A stretch of DNA of 64,000 nucleotides, taken from NCBI RefSeq assembly GCF_016862795.1, contig NZ_BONQ01000017.1, positions 186,001 through 250,000 of the forward strand. The letters are read 5' to 3'. Below the pieces are notes generated by a model, which had not been told where the DNA came from, searched no databases, and was given only the letters and a program-made list of their open reading frames with translations. Shown piece by piece: positions 49,821-58,403 of this stretch (positions are counted from its first letter, which is position 1; the number at the start of each line of letters is the position of its first letter). The stretch is from Dactylosporangium siamense (GTDB lineage Bacteria > Actinomycetota > Actinomycetes > Mycobacteriales > Micromonosporaceae). A program made the translations under genes and the position numbers.

Positions 49821-50519
49821 CTATCCTGCCATCGCCGCGTACCGCGCCGCCGGGTCCGCGGTCAGCGAGGCCTTGGCGCCGCGGGACGTGTCGTCGGCGA
49901 GGACCTCGTCGCGGTCCTGCTCGACCGCGTCGAACACCTGCGCCGCGACGGACGAGGGGCTGATCTTCGGGGCGTCGACGGACGCGGCCATGTCGGTGTC
50001 GACGTAGCCGACGTGCAGGCCGGTGACGCCGACGCCCTGCGGGGCGAGCTCGAGGCGCAGCGCGTCGCTGGCGGACCAGAGGGCGGCCTTGGTGGCGCTG
50101 TACGACTGCCCGAACGCGACCCACGACAGCGCCGAGTGCACGTTGACGATCCGCCCGCCGCCGTTCGCGAGGAGCTGCGGCAGGAAGGCGCGGGTCACGT
50201 GGATCGGGCCGTAGAAGTTGGTCTCGAACTCGCGCCGCACCTCGTCGAGGTCGCCGGTGACGAGGCTGGCTCCGACGTAGATGCCGGCGTTGTTGATCAG
50301 CACGGTGACGTCGCCGGTCTGCGAGGCGGCCCGGAGGACCGACGCGGGGTCGGTGACGTCGAGGGCGACGGCCTCGACGCCCGGGGTGGTGACGGTGCGC
50401 GGGTCGCGGGCGGCGGCGTAGACCTTCCGGGCGCCACGGGCGACGGCCTCGGCCGCCAGCGCCTTGCCGATGCCCCGGTTCCCGCCGGTGACCAGGACAA
50501 CTGCCGTCTTGAGATCCAT
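49821..50519 (-). CDS. Short-chain dehydrogenase/reductase
   Basis: A 232-residue SDR. TGGNRGIGKALA and NNAGIYVG in the first half, then VNVHSALSW for the catalytic Ser and YSATKAA for Tyr and Lys. ATG 50519 is chosen because the longer possible start at 50609 overlaps the TetR gene and its operators. First gene of the operon divergent from the TetR gene, and so its likely target. Confidence 0.88.
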   Translation of the reverse strand: MDLKTAVVLVTGGNRGIGKALAAEAVARGARKVYAAARDPRTVTTPGVEAVALDVTDPASVLRAASQTGDVTVLINNAGIYVGASLVTGDLDEVRREFETNFYGPIHVTRAFLPQLLANGGGRIVNVHSALSWVAFGQSYSATKAALWSASDALRLELAPQGVGVTGLHVGYVDTDMAASVDAPKISPSSVAAQVFDAVEQDRDEVLADDTSRGAKASLTADPAARYAAMAG

Positions 50520-50534
50520 GCCGAGCTCCTCAAT

Positions 50535-50582
50535 AAACCGATCGGTTTCCGGTGAACGTGCCAACCATAAACCGATCGGTTT
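50535..50582. promoter_or_regulatory. Two TetR operators (AAACCGATCGGTTT)
   Basis: The 14-bp perfect palindrome AAACCGATCGGTTT occurs at 50535-50548 and again at 50569-50582, 34 bp apart. It lies between the divergent SDR operon and TetR gene. TACACT at 50582-50587 fits a -10 box whose start point would fall on the GTG 50594, giving a leaderless regulator mRNA. Confidence 0.85.
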
Positions 50583-50593
50583 ACACTTGGCAT

Positions 50594-51169
50594 GTGACGT
50601 CACCGACACGCGAACGCCTCTTGCGCGCCGCCGCCGACCTGTTCTATGCCGAAGGTGTCGGCGCGGTGGGCGTCGAGCGCCTGTGCCAGACCGCGGGCGT
50701 GTCGAAACGGTCGATGTATCAGCTGTTCGCGACCAAGGACGACCTGGTCGCCGAGGCGCTGCGGGTGCACGGGCCGGCCATCGTCGCGCACTACTTCCCG
50801 CCCGAGGACGCCGACCTCACCCCGCGCGAGCGGATCCTGCACGTGTTCAGGGTCCTCGAGGAGCAGTCCGGCGCGCCGGGCTTCCACGGTTGCCCGTTCG
50901 CCAACACCACCATCGAGCTGCACGACGCGTCGCACCAGGCCAGCCGCGTCGCCTGGGAGTTCAAACTGCAGTTGGAGGTGTACTTCCAGCGCCAGGCCGC
51001 CCGGCTCGGCGCCCCGGATCCGCGGCAGCTCGGCACGCAACTGCTGATGCTGTTCGACGGCGCCTCGGTCCGCGCCGTGATGCGCGGCGGCGGCCTCGAC
51101 GGCGTCGCCACCCGCACCGCCGAGATGCTGCTGGATGTCAGGCCCGAGGTGATCGACCCATCCCGTTGA
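50594..51169 (+). CDS. TetR-family transcriptional regulator
   Basis: A 191-residue regulator. The HTH is VGVERLCQTAGVSKRSMYQL at residues ~25-45; the ligand domain follows with FHGCPFANTTIEL. GTG 50594 gives the usual MTSPTRERLLRAA-type start. The two AAACCGATCGGTTT sites in the divergent gap are its probable operators. By neighbour it should respond to a quinone, aldehyde or similar electrophile. Confidence 0.9.
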   Translation: MTSPTRERLLRAAADLFYAEGVGAVGVERLCQTAGVSKRSMYQLFATKDDLVAEALRVHGPAIVAHYFPPEDADLTPRERILHVFRVLEEQSGAPGFHGCPFANTTIELHDASHQASRVAWEFKLQLEVYFQRQAARLGAPDPRQLGTQLLMLFDGASVRAVMRGGGLDGVATRTAEMLLDVRPEVIDPSR

Positions 51170-51246
51170 CGCGCTGGCACGTCAACCAACGGCGGAGTGC
51201 GGGACCGGAATGGCCGTCGCGATTTGGACGGCCGCCCCCTGACGCG

Positions 51247-52053
51247 TCAGGTGAAGACGGCGGCGAAGGCCGCGTGGACCGGGGTGCCCTTGAGCCGGTC
51301 GTACACCGCGAACACCACGCGATCGAAGTGCTGGACGTCGGCCAGGGCGGCGGCGAACGCGGTCGCCACGTCGGCGGGCACGTTGCGGAACACGCCGCAG
51401 CCCCACCCGCCGAGGACCAGGGTGCGGTGCCCGTGCGCGGCGGCGACGGCCAGCACGCGGCGGGCCCGGCGGTGCAGCACGGCCGGGACGTCGGCGGCGT
51501 CCTGCGGCTGGTTGCGCAGGATCGCACCGAGGTTCGGCGCGGCGGCGGTCAGGAACGTGGCGTGGTGCGGCGCGTCGAGCAGCCGGGCCTTGTCGTCGCG
51601 GAACACGGGGACGCCGGGGGAGTGGATGACCCGGTCGCTGTAGCGCAGGTCGTGGTGCTCGCGGTGGAACGCGTAGAACTCCGGTGCCGCGCGCAGGCAC
51701 GGATACAGCGCGGACGCGCGGGCCAGGCTCTCCTCCTGCGCCTCGGCGCCGCCGAGGAAGCCGCCGCCCGGGTTCTTCGCGGAGGCGAACACGAGACACG
51801 CGACGCCGCCCGGCGTCCCGGCCAGGCGGCGGGCCGCGGCCAGGGTCGACTCGCCGGTGACCTCGACGGCGGGCACGGCGGCCGGGCCGGCGGGTGGCGG
51901 CAGCGGGTCGTCGGGCCGGAACAGCCTGGTCCCGGCGACGGCCGCGGTCACCGCAGGGCCGATGCGGACCAGGTCGCCGGCCTGGTTGCGGTATTCGCCG
52001 GCGGCCGCGATCGCGACGCTCTGCCGGGCGATCTCCCGCAGCCGCCCGCTCAC
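51247..52053 (-). CDS. TIGR02452 family protein (bacterial PARG-like)
   Basis: A 268-residue macrodomain-type protein. The motif VFASAKNPGGGFLGGAEAQE (PARG-like GGG-x6-8-QEE) is near 88-107; GGWGCGVFRNVPADVA is further on. Bacterial PARGs cleave poly(ADP-ribose) chains. No ADP-ribosyltransferase is next to it; it stands alone between the TetR gene and small membrane protein genes. Confidence 0.85.
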   Translation of the reverse strand: MSGRLREIARQSVAIAAAGEYRNQAGDLVRIGPAVTAAVAGTRLFRPDDPLPPPAGPAAVPAVEVTGESTLAAARRLAGTPGGVACLVFASAKNPGGGFLGGAEAQEESLARASALYPCLRAAPEFYAFHREHHDLRYSDRVIHSPGVPVFRDDKARLLDAPHHATFLTAAAPNLGAILRNQPQDAADVPAVLHRRARRVLAVAAAHGHRTLVLGGWGCGVFRNVPADVATAFAAALADVQHFDRVVFAVYDRLKGTPVHAAFAAVFT

Positions 52054-52171
52054 GGTTCCCCCCGAAGATCAAGTGCGGACATGCCGCCACGGTACCGACC
52101 ACCGCCGCCGCCGACCATCGAGTTTCCTCTGTGCCAGGGTTCGCGCCGGGCCCGGCGGGTACGGGACCGGT

Positions 52172-52423
52172 ATGCCCATCGACGCGCAACCGCCGGGGCG
52201 GCGAGGGACCGTCGGGCACCCGTACAGCCCCCTGAACCTGCGGCTGGTCCTGGCCACGTTCGGGCTCGTCACGTCCGTCGTCTTCGCGGTGCTGCTGTTC
52301 CGGGCCGACCTGCCCCTGCCGGCCTGGCTGTTCGTGTTCCTCGCGGCCGTCGCCGCGGTCGACCTCGTCGTGATCCAGCGCCGCCGCCACGCCCGCGGCG
52401 GCCACCACTCGCTGTTCGAGTAG
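52172..52423 (+). CDS. DUF6343 family small membrane protein
   Basis: An 83-residue protein with two transmembrane segments (LRLVLATFGLVTSVVFAVLL; AWLFVFLAAVAAVDLVVI). The motif GTVGHPYSPLNLRLVLA and Arg-rich tail ending HSLFE match the DUF6343 family of Actinobacteria. Function is unknown. Confidence 0.75.
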   Translation: MPIDAQPPGRRGTVGHPYSPLNLRLVLATFGLVTSVVFAVLLFRADLPLPAWLFVFLAAVAAVDLVVIQRRRHARGGHHSLFE

Positions 52424-52461
52424 GCGGGTTGGAGCATCGATCCGCGGGGCATGTACCGGTC

Positions 52462-52602
52462 ATGCCGTGGGTCGTGTGGGTGCTGGTCGGGGCCGTGTCA
52501 CTGCGGGCCGGGCTCGGGCTGCTGGTGTTGTGGGACCGGCGCCCCCGAGCGGCGGGCCGCGCAGCGACGGCGGCGCGCCGAGCATCGACGGCGGCCCGCT
52601 GA
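52462..52602 (+). CDS. Possible 46-residue membrane peptide
   Basis: A short frame starting MPWVVWVLVGAVSLRAGLGL with one clear membrane segment and an Arg/Ala-rich tail. It has no recognised family, and the ATG has only a weak ribosome site. It may be a chance frame in GC-rich DNA, but hydrophobic character and position between small membrane protein genes give mild support. Confidence 0.3.
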   Translation: MPWVVWVLVGAVSLRAGLGLLVLWDRRPRAAGRAATAARRASTAAR

Positions 52603-52722
52603 CCTTCGCGCGCCCCGCCCACGTTCGGGCGACAGGTGCTATCGACCGTGCGTTATGCGAGGCTGACGGTTGGGTATCACCTCCAGACACCCGTGACCCC
52701 GACTTCACGGAGGGATGGCTCG

Positions 52723-53337
52723 ATGTCCGAACCCGTGAGGCGAGCACACGCGAGGCGCACCCCGGCCGAGCGTCGCATGGTGGCCGCGGTCCTCGCGGTC
52801 GCATTGTTGGTGTTGCTGGTGCTGCTGCTGTCGTACTGCACCGCGCTCCGCCGCAACGGCACCCCCGGCGCGACCGGCACGGCATCCCCGACCGCCACCC
52901 GCACCAACCCCGGCCCGTCCGGCAGCGCCGCCCGCACCTCGGGCCCCGCCACCGGCGGCTCGACCGGCGCCGGCAGCGGCGCGACGGGCGGCGGCGCGGC
53001 CGGCCGCTCCTCGGGTCCGGCCGGCACCGCGACCGGCGGCTCCTCGACCGGCGCAGGCGGCAGCTCTGCGGGCGCGACCGGCGGCGGCGCGACAGCCGCG
53101 GGCGGCGGTGCGACGGCCGGCGGCGGTGCGACGGCGGGCGGCAGTTCCGCGGGTGTGGCGGGCGGTGGGGCGACGACCACGGCCGGCCCGGTGACACCGA
53201 GCGGCGCCCCCGGCACGGGCGGCGGCGGTGGTCTCGGCATGCGTTCCCCGCTGCTCGCCGGCACCGGCATCGCCCTGCTCCTGGCGGCCGCGGCGCTCGT
53301 CGTGTTCCGCCTGCGACCGGCCACCGGCTGGCGCTGA
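52723..53337 (+). CDS. Gly/Ser/Thr/Ala-rich membrane-anchored protein next to sortase
   Basis: A 204-residue low-complexity surface protein. An N-terminal transmembrane segment (MVAAVLAVALLVLLVLLLSY) is followed by ~125 residues of Gly/Ala/Ser/Thr repeats (GGGATAGGGATAGG) and a C-terminal hydrophobic segment (LLAGTGIALLLAAAALVVF) with Arg tail. No LPxTG or LAxTG motif is clear before the last segment. GGAGGG precedes the ATG. It is TGATG-coupled to the sortase gene and thus its likely partner or substrate. Confidence 0.7.
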   Translation: MSEPVRRAHARRTPAERRMVAAVLAVALLVLLVLLLSYCTALRRNGTPGATGTASPTATRTNPGPSGSAARTSGPATGGSTGAGSGATGGGAAGRSSGPAGTATGGSSTGAGGSSAGATGGGATAAGGGATAGGGATAGGSSAGVAGGGATTTAGPVTPSGAPGTGGGGGLGMRSPLLAGTGIALLLAAAALVVFRLRPATGWR

Positions 53338-54149
53338 TGCACCCCGGCCCACCACCGTCCGGTCCGCGGCGGCGTGGTGGTGTGGTGCGCGGGATGCGGG
53401 AGCGGATCGGGGCGATGGAGCCCCGGCGGCGGCGCCGGATCGTCGACGTGGTGACGGCCGTCTGCGCGGTCGCGGGCCTCACGCTCGTGGTGATCGGCGC
53501 GGCGCCGGCCGAGGAGCCGCAGCGCCGGGCCGAGCAGCAGCGCCGGGCCGGGCAACAGATCGCCGCGGAGCAGGAGCCGCTCGGACCGCCCGGCCCCAGC
53601 CCGGCGACCGCGAGCACCGCGACCAGCGCGGCGACCACCACCGCGACCACACCGGGTGGCACGAGCGGCCCGGCGGTGGTGGGGATGGAGGCTTCGCTGC
53701 CCGTACACCTCGACATCCCGGCGATCGGGGTCAGCACCGGACTCATGGAGCTCGGCCTCAACCCCGACGGCACGATCGCGGTGCCGCCGCTGACGGCCGG
53801 CGCGCCCGCGGGCTGGTACCGCAACCTCGCCACCCCGGGCGAGGTCGGGCCGGCGGTGATCCTCGGGCACGTCGACACCGCCCGGGACGGGCCGGCGGTG
53901 TTCTACCAGCTGCGCGACCTGCGCCCGGGCGACGAGGTCAGCGTGCGCAGGGCCGACGGGCGGACCGCGGTGTTCGGCGTCGACCGGGTCGTCGAGTACC
54001 CGAAGGAGCGGTTCCCCTCCGGCGAGGTCTACGGCCCGGTCGACCGGCCCGCGCTGCGGCTGATCACGTGCGGTGGGACGTTCGACCGGCTGCGCCGCTC
54101 GTACCGTGGCAACGTCGTCGTCTTCGCGACGCTGCGCCGGACCGCGTGA
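53337..54149 (+). CDS. Sortase, class E/F type
   Basis: A 270-residue sortase. An N-terminal basic stretch and transmembrane segment (VVTAVCAVAGLTLVVIGAA) precede a Pro/Thr linker and the sortase domain from about residue 120. Catalytic His is in ILGHVDTA, Cys in RLITCGGTFD, and the Arg is in RRSYRGNVV. It joins surface proteins to the wall or pilin-like polymers. The TGATG overlap with the Gly-rich protein gene makes that its probable partner. Confidence 0.88.
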   Translation: MHPGPPPSGPRRRGGVVRGMRERIGAMEPRRRRRIVDVVTAVCAVAGLTLVVIGAAPAEEPQRRAEQQRRAGQQIAAEQEPLGPPGPSPATASTATSAATTTATTPGGTSGPAVVGMEASLPVHLDIPAIGVSTGLMELGLNPDGTIAVPPLTAGAPAGWYRNLATPGEVGPAVILGHVDTARDGPAVFYQLRDLRPGDEVSVRRADGRTAVFGVDRVVEYPKERFPSGEVYGPVDRPALRLITCGGTFDRLRRSYRGNVVVFATLRRTA

Positions 54150-54172
54150 GGGCGCCCAGTAGGGTCTTCAGG

Positions 54173-54403
54173 ATGTTCGCGACGATGTCCGTTGCCGCGC
54201 TGCTCGTGGTCGTCTACTGCGTCCTGATCGCGCGGCACCTGGCCCGGGCCCACCTGGAACGCAGGGCCCGGGAGGCGCCGGACGACGTGGAGATCGCGGC
54301 GGTGCGTGGGCTGCTGGAGGGCACGACGACCAGGGCCGCCTACCGCGCGACCATGGAGTCCGTCGCGCGGCAGGCGGGCCACCTGCTGCGGATCCCCGAC
54401 TAG
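54173..54403 (+). CDS. Hypothetical small membrane-associated protein
   Basis: A 76-residue protein with one N-terminal hydrophobic segment (MSVAALLVVVYCVLIARHLA) and a charged helical tail (ARREAPDD-like REAPDDVEIAAVRGLLEG). No family recognised. It follows the sortase gene by 23 bp and is convergent with the EcsC gene, overlapping by 4 nt. Confidence 0.55.
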   Translation: MFATMSVAALLVVVYCVLIARHLARAHLERRAREAPDDVEIAAVRGLLEGTTTRAAYRATMESVARQAGHLLRIPD

Positions 54404-55257
54404 TACTTGCGCGGCTCGCCGGAGGGCAGCTGCAGCGGCGGGCGCTGGCCGGGCAGCTGGGGCCGGCTGTAGAGCGCCATCGCCTTCTGGGCGAGGGCCT
54501 TCGTGGCGCCCGCGTTGGCGAAGCTGCCGAGGATGATCGCCGCGCCGGGGACGAGCTTCGCGAAGATGCGCTTCGCGGCCTTGATCCCGGCCATCTGGGC
54601 GAGCTTCAGGCCGAGGCGCATCAGCATCTGGTTCAAGGGCCGGCGCTTGTCCGGCAGCAGCGTCTCGATGCCCTGGCGGCCGCGGGCGACCTGCAGCGCG
54701 GCGCGGGCCGTGTCGGTGTACTTGTGGACGCCCTGCAGCACGAGCAGCTCGATGGCGCGTTCGGGGTCGGCCGGGTCGCGTCCGTAGATGACGGCGATGA
54801 GCAGGACCATCTTGGCCTGGGTCCAGGCCAGGACGCCGACGTCGAGGACCGCGCCGGCCAGGCCGACGGCACCGGAGACCGCGCCGGAGAGGCGGGCGTG
54901 GTTGGTGTACCGGTAGACGACCATGCTGGCAAGGGCGTCCGGCGGTGCGCCCGGGTTCATGGCGCGCAGCTTCTGCAGCTCGACGACCATCTTCGGGCCG
55001 ATCCGGGTGACCGCCTCGATCGCGAGGTACTCCGGCGCGTACTCGGGGTCGGCGCGCATCTTCTTCCACAGCCCGGGCGGCGGCCCGTCGTCGACGCCGT
55101 CGGGCGACGGCGGCGGCGTGTGCCCGGGTTCGAAAGGCACAGACCCCGAGTCGGCGGGCACGGACTCGAAAGCGGCGGGATCGAACGGCGCCGCGTACGG
55201 AGCCCGCGGAGGCCCCTGGTCGAGATGGTCTGGTGAGGGCGGCGGCGCGTCGGTCAC
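54400..55257 (-). CDS. EcsC family protein
   Basis: A 285-residue protein. About 75 disordered Pro-rich residues lead to an EcsC domain: YLAIEAVTRIGPKMVVELQK, TNHARLSGAVSGAVGLAGAV and the hydrophobic ILGSFANAGATKALAQKAMA. The family is widespread; EcsC of Bacillus is encoded with an ABC transporter, but its biochemistry is not known. It is likely membrane-associated. GTG 55257 gives the start VTDAPPPSPD. Confidence 0.8.
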   Translation of the reverse strand: MTDAPPPSPDHLDQGPPRAPYAAPFDPAAFESVPADSGSVPFEPGHTPPPSPDGVDDGPPPGLWKKMRADPEYAPEYLAIEAVTRIGPKMVVELQKLRAMNPGAPPDALASMVVYRYTNHARLSGAVSGAVGLAGAVLDVGVLAWTQAKMVLLIAVIYGRDPADPERAIELLVLQGVHKYTDTARAALQVARGRQGIETLLPDKRRPLNQMLMRLGLKLAQMAGIKAAKRIFAKLVPGAAIILGSFANAGATKALAQKAMALYSRPQLPGQRPPLQLPSGEPRKY

Positions 55258-55307
55258 ACGAGGACTGTAGGAGATCCCCGCAACCCGGCGACAGAGCGAC
55301 GCGCGGG

Positions 55308-55769
55308 TTACCTGGTCAGACGTTCGGCGTGGCGGTGCTGCTGGTCGGTGGCGAAGGTCAGGAACTCGATCATGTGGCGGAGGGTGGCGTCGTCGTATCG
55401 CGCGAGATGCGCGTCGCCCTCGGCCACGATCGGCCCGTAGATCTCCGCGACCACCCGCCGGGCCTGGTCGGTCGGGTGCACCGTGACCCGGCGCCGGTCG
55501 GCGGAGTCGCGCTCGCGGGTCACGTACCCGGCGCGTTCCAGGCGGTCGATGGCGGTCGTCACGCCCCCGGTGGTGAGTCCGGCGGCGGTGGCGAGCTCGC
55601 CGGGGCTGAGCGGCGAGGGCGCGAACAGCAGCTCCAGGCACCGCATGTCGGTGCGGTTGAGCCCGAGCCGGTCGGCGACGCGCTGGTCGAGCACGTCGAT
55701 GGCGCGCTGATAGGTCTGCATGACCTGGCCGAGCTCGGCGAGCAGGTCGGCGCGTGCGGTCGTTCCCAC
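55308..55769 (-). CDS. MarR-family transcriptional regulator
   Basis: A 153-residue winged-helix regulator. The HTH and wing read LSPGELATAAGLTTGGVTTA, IDRLERAGYVTRERDSADRRRVTV. It is divergent from a flavin monooxygenase and probably represses it. The interrupted palindrome at 55807 should be its site. A dimeric MarR protein of this kind normally responds to a small aromatic or phenolic ligand. Confidence 0.88.
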   Translation of the reverse strand: MGTTARADLLAELGQVMQTYQRAIDVLDQRVADRLGLNRTDMRCLELLFAPSPLSPGELATAAGLTTGGVTTAIDRLERAGYVTRERDSADRRRVTVHPTDQARRVVAEIYGPIVAEGDAHLARYDDATLRHMIEFLTFATDQQHRHAERLTR

Positions 55770-55806
55770 ACTTGCCGATCCTACGGGACCCCTCGTAGGC
55801 TAAGTA

Positions 55807-55821
55807 ACTAGAAAGTCGAGT
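55807..55821. promoter_or_regulatory. Candidate MarR operator
   Basis: ACTAGAAAGTCGAGT has the interrupted dyad ACT.GA...TC.AGT. It lies in the 75-bp divergent gap, upstream of the GAGGAG ribosome site of the monooxygenase gene. Weak but well placed. Confidence 0.45.
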
Positions 55822-55844
55822 AATAAGAACTTCGAGGAGAAGTC

Positions 55845-57113
55845 ATGCGCGTGATCGTCATCGGCGGCGGCACCGGCGGTATGTGCCTCGCGCACGGCCT
55901 GCGCCGGGCCGGCATCGACGTCCAGGTCTTCGAGCGGCACCGGACCCGCACGGACGGCCTGCACGGCTACCGGGTCGGCATCGACCCCGACGGCAGCCGC
56001 GCGCTGAAGGCCTGCCTGCCGCCGGAGGTGTACGACCTGTTCCGGCGCACCTGTGCCGCCCCGCCGGAGACGTTCGCGTTCCTCGACGAGCGGCTGCGCC
56101 ACACCCTGACCGTGCCGCTGCGCCCACCGGCCGACGATGTCAACGACGAGAAGTCGGTGAGCCGGATGACGCTGCGGCAGGTCCTGTACACCGGGATCGA
56201 GGTCCGGTTCGGCCGCGAGTTCACGCACTACGAGCAGCACGACGGCGCCGTCACCGCGCACTTCGCCGACGGCTCCACCGCGACCGGTGACCTGCTCGTC
56301 GGTGCCGACGGCACGAACTCCCGGGTGCGGGCCCAGCTGCTGCCGCACGCCCGGGTCGAGGACTCCGGCGTGGTCGCGATCGGCGGGAAGGTGGCCCTCA
56401 CCGAGCGGACCCGGGCGCTGCTGCCCGAGGGCGTGTTCCCGGGCATCGGGCTGATCCTCGCCCCGCACGGGCTGGCCTGCATCCTGCACGTGATGGAGTT
56501 CCCGTGGGGACCGGACGGCGCTTCGCCGGTGCCGGACGACCCGACCCGCGACCACGTCAACTGGGGCATCTCCGCCCACCGCGACCGTTTCCCCGCCGGC
56601 GTCACCGGCTTCGACGGCCCCCGGCTCATCGAGCAGACCCTGGCCATGACCCCGCGGTGGGACCCGGGGCTGCGGCGGCTGTTCGCGGACACCGACCCGG
56701 CCAGCTGCTTCCCGATCGCCATCCGCACCTCGGTGCCGGTCCCGGCCTGGCCGTCCGGCAACGTCACGCTGCTGGGCGACGCGATCCACACCATGACCCC
56801 CGGCCAGGGCGTCGGCGCCAACACCGCGCTGCGCGACGCGCGCAACCTCCTGCGGGCACTCACGTCCGGCGACGGCCCGCTGCCCGGCCGGATCGAGGGC
56901 TACGAGCGTCGGATGCGCGACTACGGCTTCGCCGCGGTGGCCGCCTCCAAGGCCCGCACGGGCGGCGACCAGCTGGTCCACCGGCCGGTGATCGGGCGGC
57001 TCGCCCTCGCTGGTCAGCGGGCGTTCCTGCGGGCCACCGACCGCGTGCCGGCGCTCAAGCGGAAGTTCGAGGCATCGCTGTACACCACCCGCGGCGGCGA
57101 TCGCGAGGACTGA
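55845..57113 (+). CDS. FAD-dependent aromatic monooxygenase-like protein (PHBH fold)
   Basis: A 422-residue flavoprotein. The FAD motif VIVIGGGTGGMCLAHGL opens the protein, GADGTNSRVRAQLL follows, and the second FAD motif VTLLGDAIHTMTPGQGVGAN is near 305. It belongs to class A flavin monooxygenases (PHBH/TetX-like), which hydroxylate aromatic compounds or inactivate tetracycline-type drugs. Regulation by the divergent MarR protein is probable. GAGGAG precedes the ATG. Confidence 0.88.
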   Translation: MRVIVIGGGTGGMCLAHGLRRAGIDVQVFERHRTRTDGLHGYRVGIDPDGSRALKACLPPEVYDLFRRTCAAPPETFAFLDERLRHTLTVPLRPPADDVNDEKSVSRMTLRQVLYTGIEVRFGREFTHYEQHDGAVTAHFADGSTATGDLLVGADGTNSRVRAQLLPHARVEDSGVVAIGGKVALTERTRALLPEGVFPGIGLILAPHGLACILHVMEFPWGPDGASPVPDDPTRDHVNWGISAHRDRFPAGVTGFDGPRLIEQTLAMTPRWDPGLRRLFADTDPASCFPIAIRTSVPVPAWPSGNVTLLGDAIHTMTPGQGVGANTALRDARNLLRALTSGDGPLPGRIEGYERRMRDYGFAAVAASKARTGGDQLVHRPVIGRLALAGQRAFLRATDRVPALKRKFEASLYTTRGGDRED

Positions 57114-57156
57114 AATCCAGGCAGCGGCCCGCAAGGGCGCCGGTAGGGTGCGGTGC

Positions 57157-58212
57157 GTGACAGGCATCGTGGGGGGCACCGTGGCTCCCGGGTTCGAGAC
57201 GGTCCGTGCGACGTTCGAGCGGCTGTTCGCCGACGGGGTGGAGACGGGCGCGTCCGTCGCCGCGTATGCCGGCGGGGCCCTGGTGGTGGATCTCTGGGGC
57301 GGCTGGGCCGACGCCGCCCGGACCCGGCCGTGGCGGGCGGACACGCTGTCGACGGTGTTCTCAGCCGGCAAGCCGGTAGCCGCCATGGCGGTGCTGCGCC
57401 GGGTCGCGGACGGGCGGATCGAGCTCGACGCGCCGATCGCGTCGTACTGGAAGGCGTTCCCGCACCCGGCCGCAACGGTCCGCCACGCGCTGTCCCACGC
57501 GGCCGGCCTGCCCGCCGCAAACGCTTCGGATATTTCCGAAATTCTGGACAGGGAGCGGTTCGCGGCGGCGATCGCGGCGACGCCCCTCGAATGGGAGCCC
57601 GGCACCGCGGTCGGCGAGCACGCGCTCACCTACGGCACGATCCTCGGCGAGATCCTGCGCGGCGCCACCGGCGAGAGCGTCGGTGACGTCGTTCGCACCC
57701 TCGGCCTCGACGTCCACTTCGGGCTCGCCCCGGCCGACGCCGCCCGGTGTGCCGAGGTCGAGCACGCCACCCCCGACTGGCCCGAGCGGCAGCTGCGCGG
57801 CCACGGCGACCTGTGGGCCCGCGCGCTGGGCCCGGCCGCCCTGCTCGCCACCGACGTCGTCAACGGGCCGCTCTGGCGCGGTGGCGAGCTCCCCGCGGTC
57901 AACTGCCACGCGACCGCCCGCGGCCTGGCCGCCTTCTACGCCACGCTGCCGGACCTGCTGCCGCCGGCCGTGCTCGCCGAGGCCATCGGCCCGCAGGTGG
58001 TCGGCTTCGACCTGCTGCTGCAGGAGGACGCCACCTGGACGCTCGGCTGGCGGCGCGAGGACGCGTGGTTCGGCATGGGCGGCATCGGCGGCTCCTCGGC
58101 CGGCAGCGACGAGTCGTCCGGCTACAGCCTCGCGTACGTCACCCGCCGCCTCGGCGACCACGACCGCAGCAACGCCATGTATGACGCCCTCGAAGCGGTC
58201 CTTGCGGCGTAG
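57157..58212 (+). CDS. Serine hydrolase, beta-lactamase class C/CubicO family
   Basis: A 351-residue penicillin-binding-protein-fold hydrolase. The S-x-x-K motif is STVFSAGKPVAAMAV (Ser-Ala-Gly-Lys); HALSHAAGLP and a conserved GIGGSSAG near the end are typical. No signal peptide, so it is cytoplasmic, with esterase or amidase activity likely. Start among GTG 57148, 57157 or later is unsettled. It contains the TTCGGATATTTCCGAA palindrome at 57525. Confidence 0.82.
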   Translation: MTGIVGGTVAPGFETVRATFERLFADGVETGASVAAYAGGALVVDLWGGWADAARTRPWRADTLSTVFSAGKPVAAMAVLRRVADGRIELDAPIASYWKAFPHPAATVRHALSHAAGLPAANASDISEILDRERFAAAIAATPLEWEPGTAVGEHALTYGTILGEILRGATGESVGDVVRTLGLDVHFGLAPADAARCAEVEHATPDWPERQLRGHGDLWARALGPAALLATDVVNGPLWRGGELPAVNCHATARGLAAFYATLPDLLPPAVLAEAIGPQVVGFDLLLQEDATWTLGWRREDAWFGMGGIGGSSAGSDESSGYSLAYVTRRLGDHDRSNAMYDALEAVLAA

Positions 58213-58403
58213 CCGTCGCACCACCCGCTGTTCACCGCTCGGTCCCTGGTCGGCGCACCGCCCGCCACCTGTAGAATTGGCGCCCGGATTGAGCGAGTTG
58301 CAGGACTTCGACTGATTGATATCGATATCCCCCCTGCGGCCCGCTCGCTTCCGCGTGCATCCGGCGCGTCGGTCAGCCATGGCCCAGGAGCGGTAGGAGC
58401 GCA

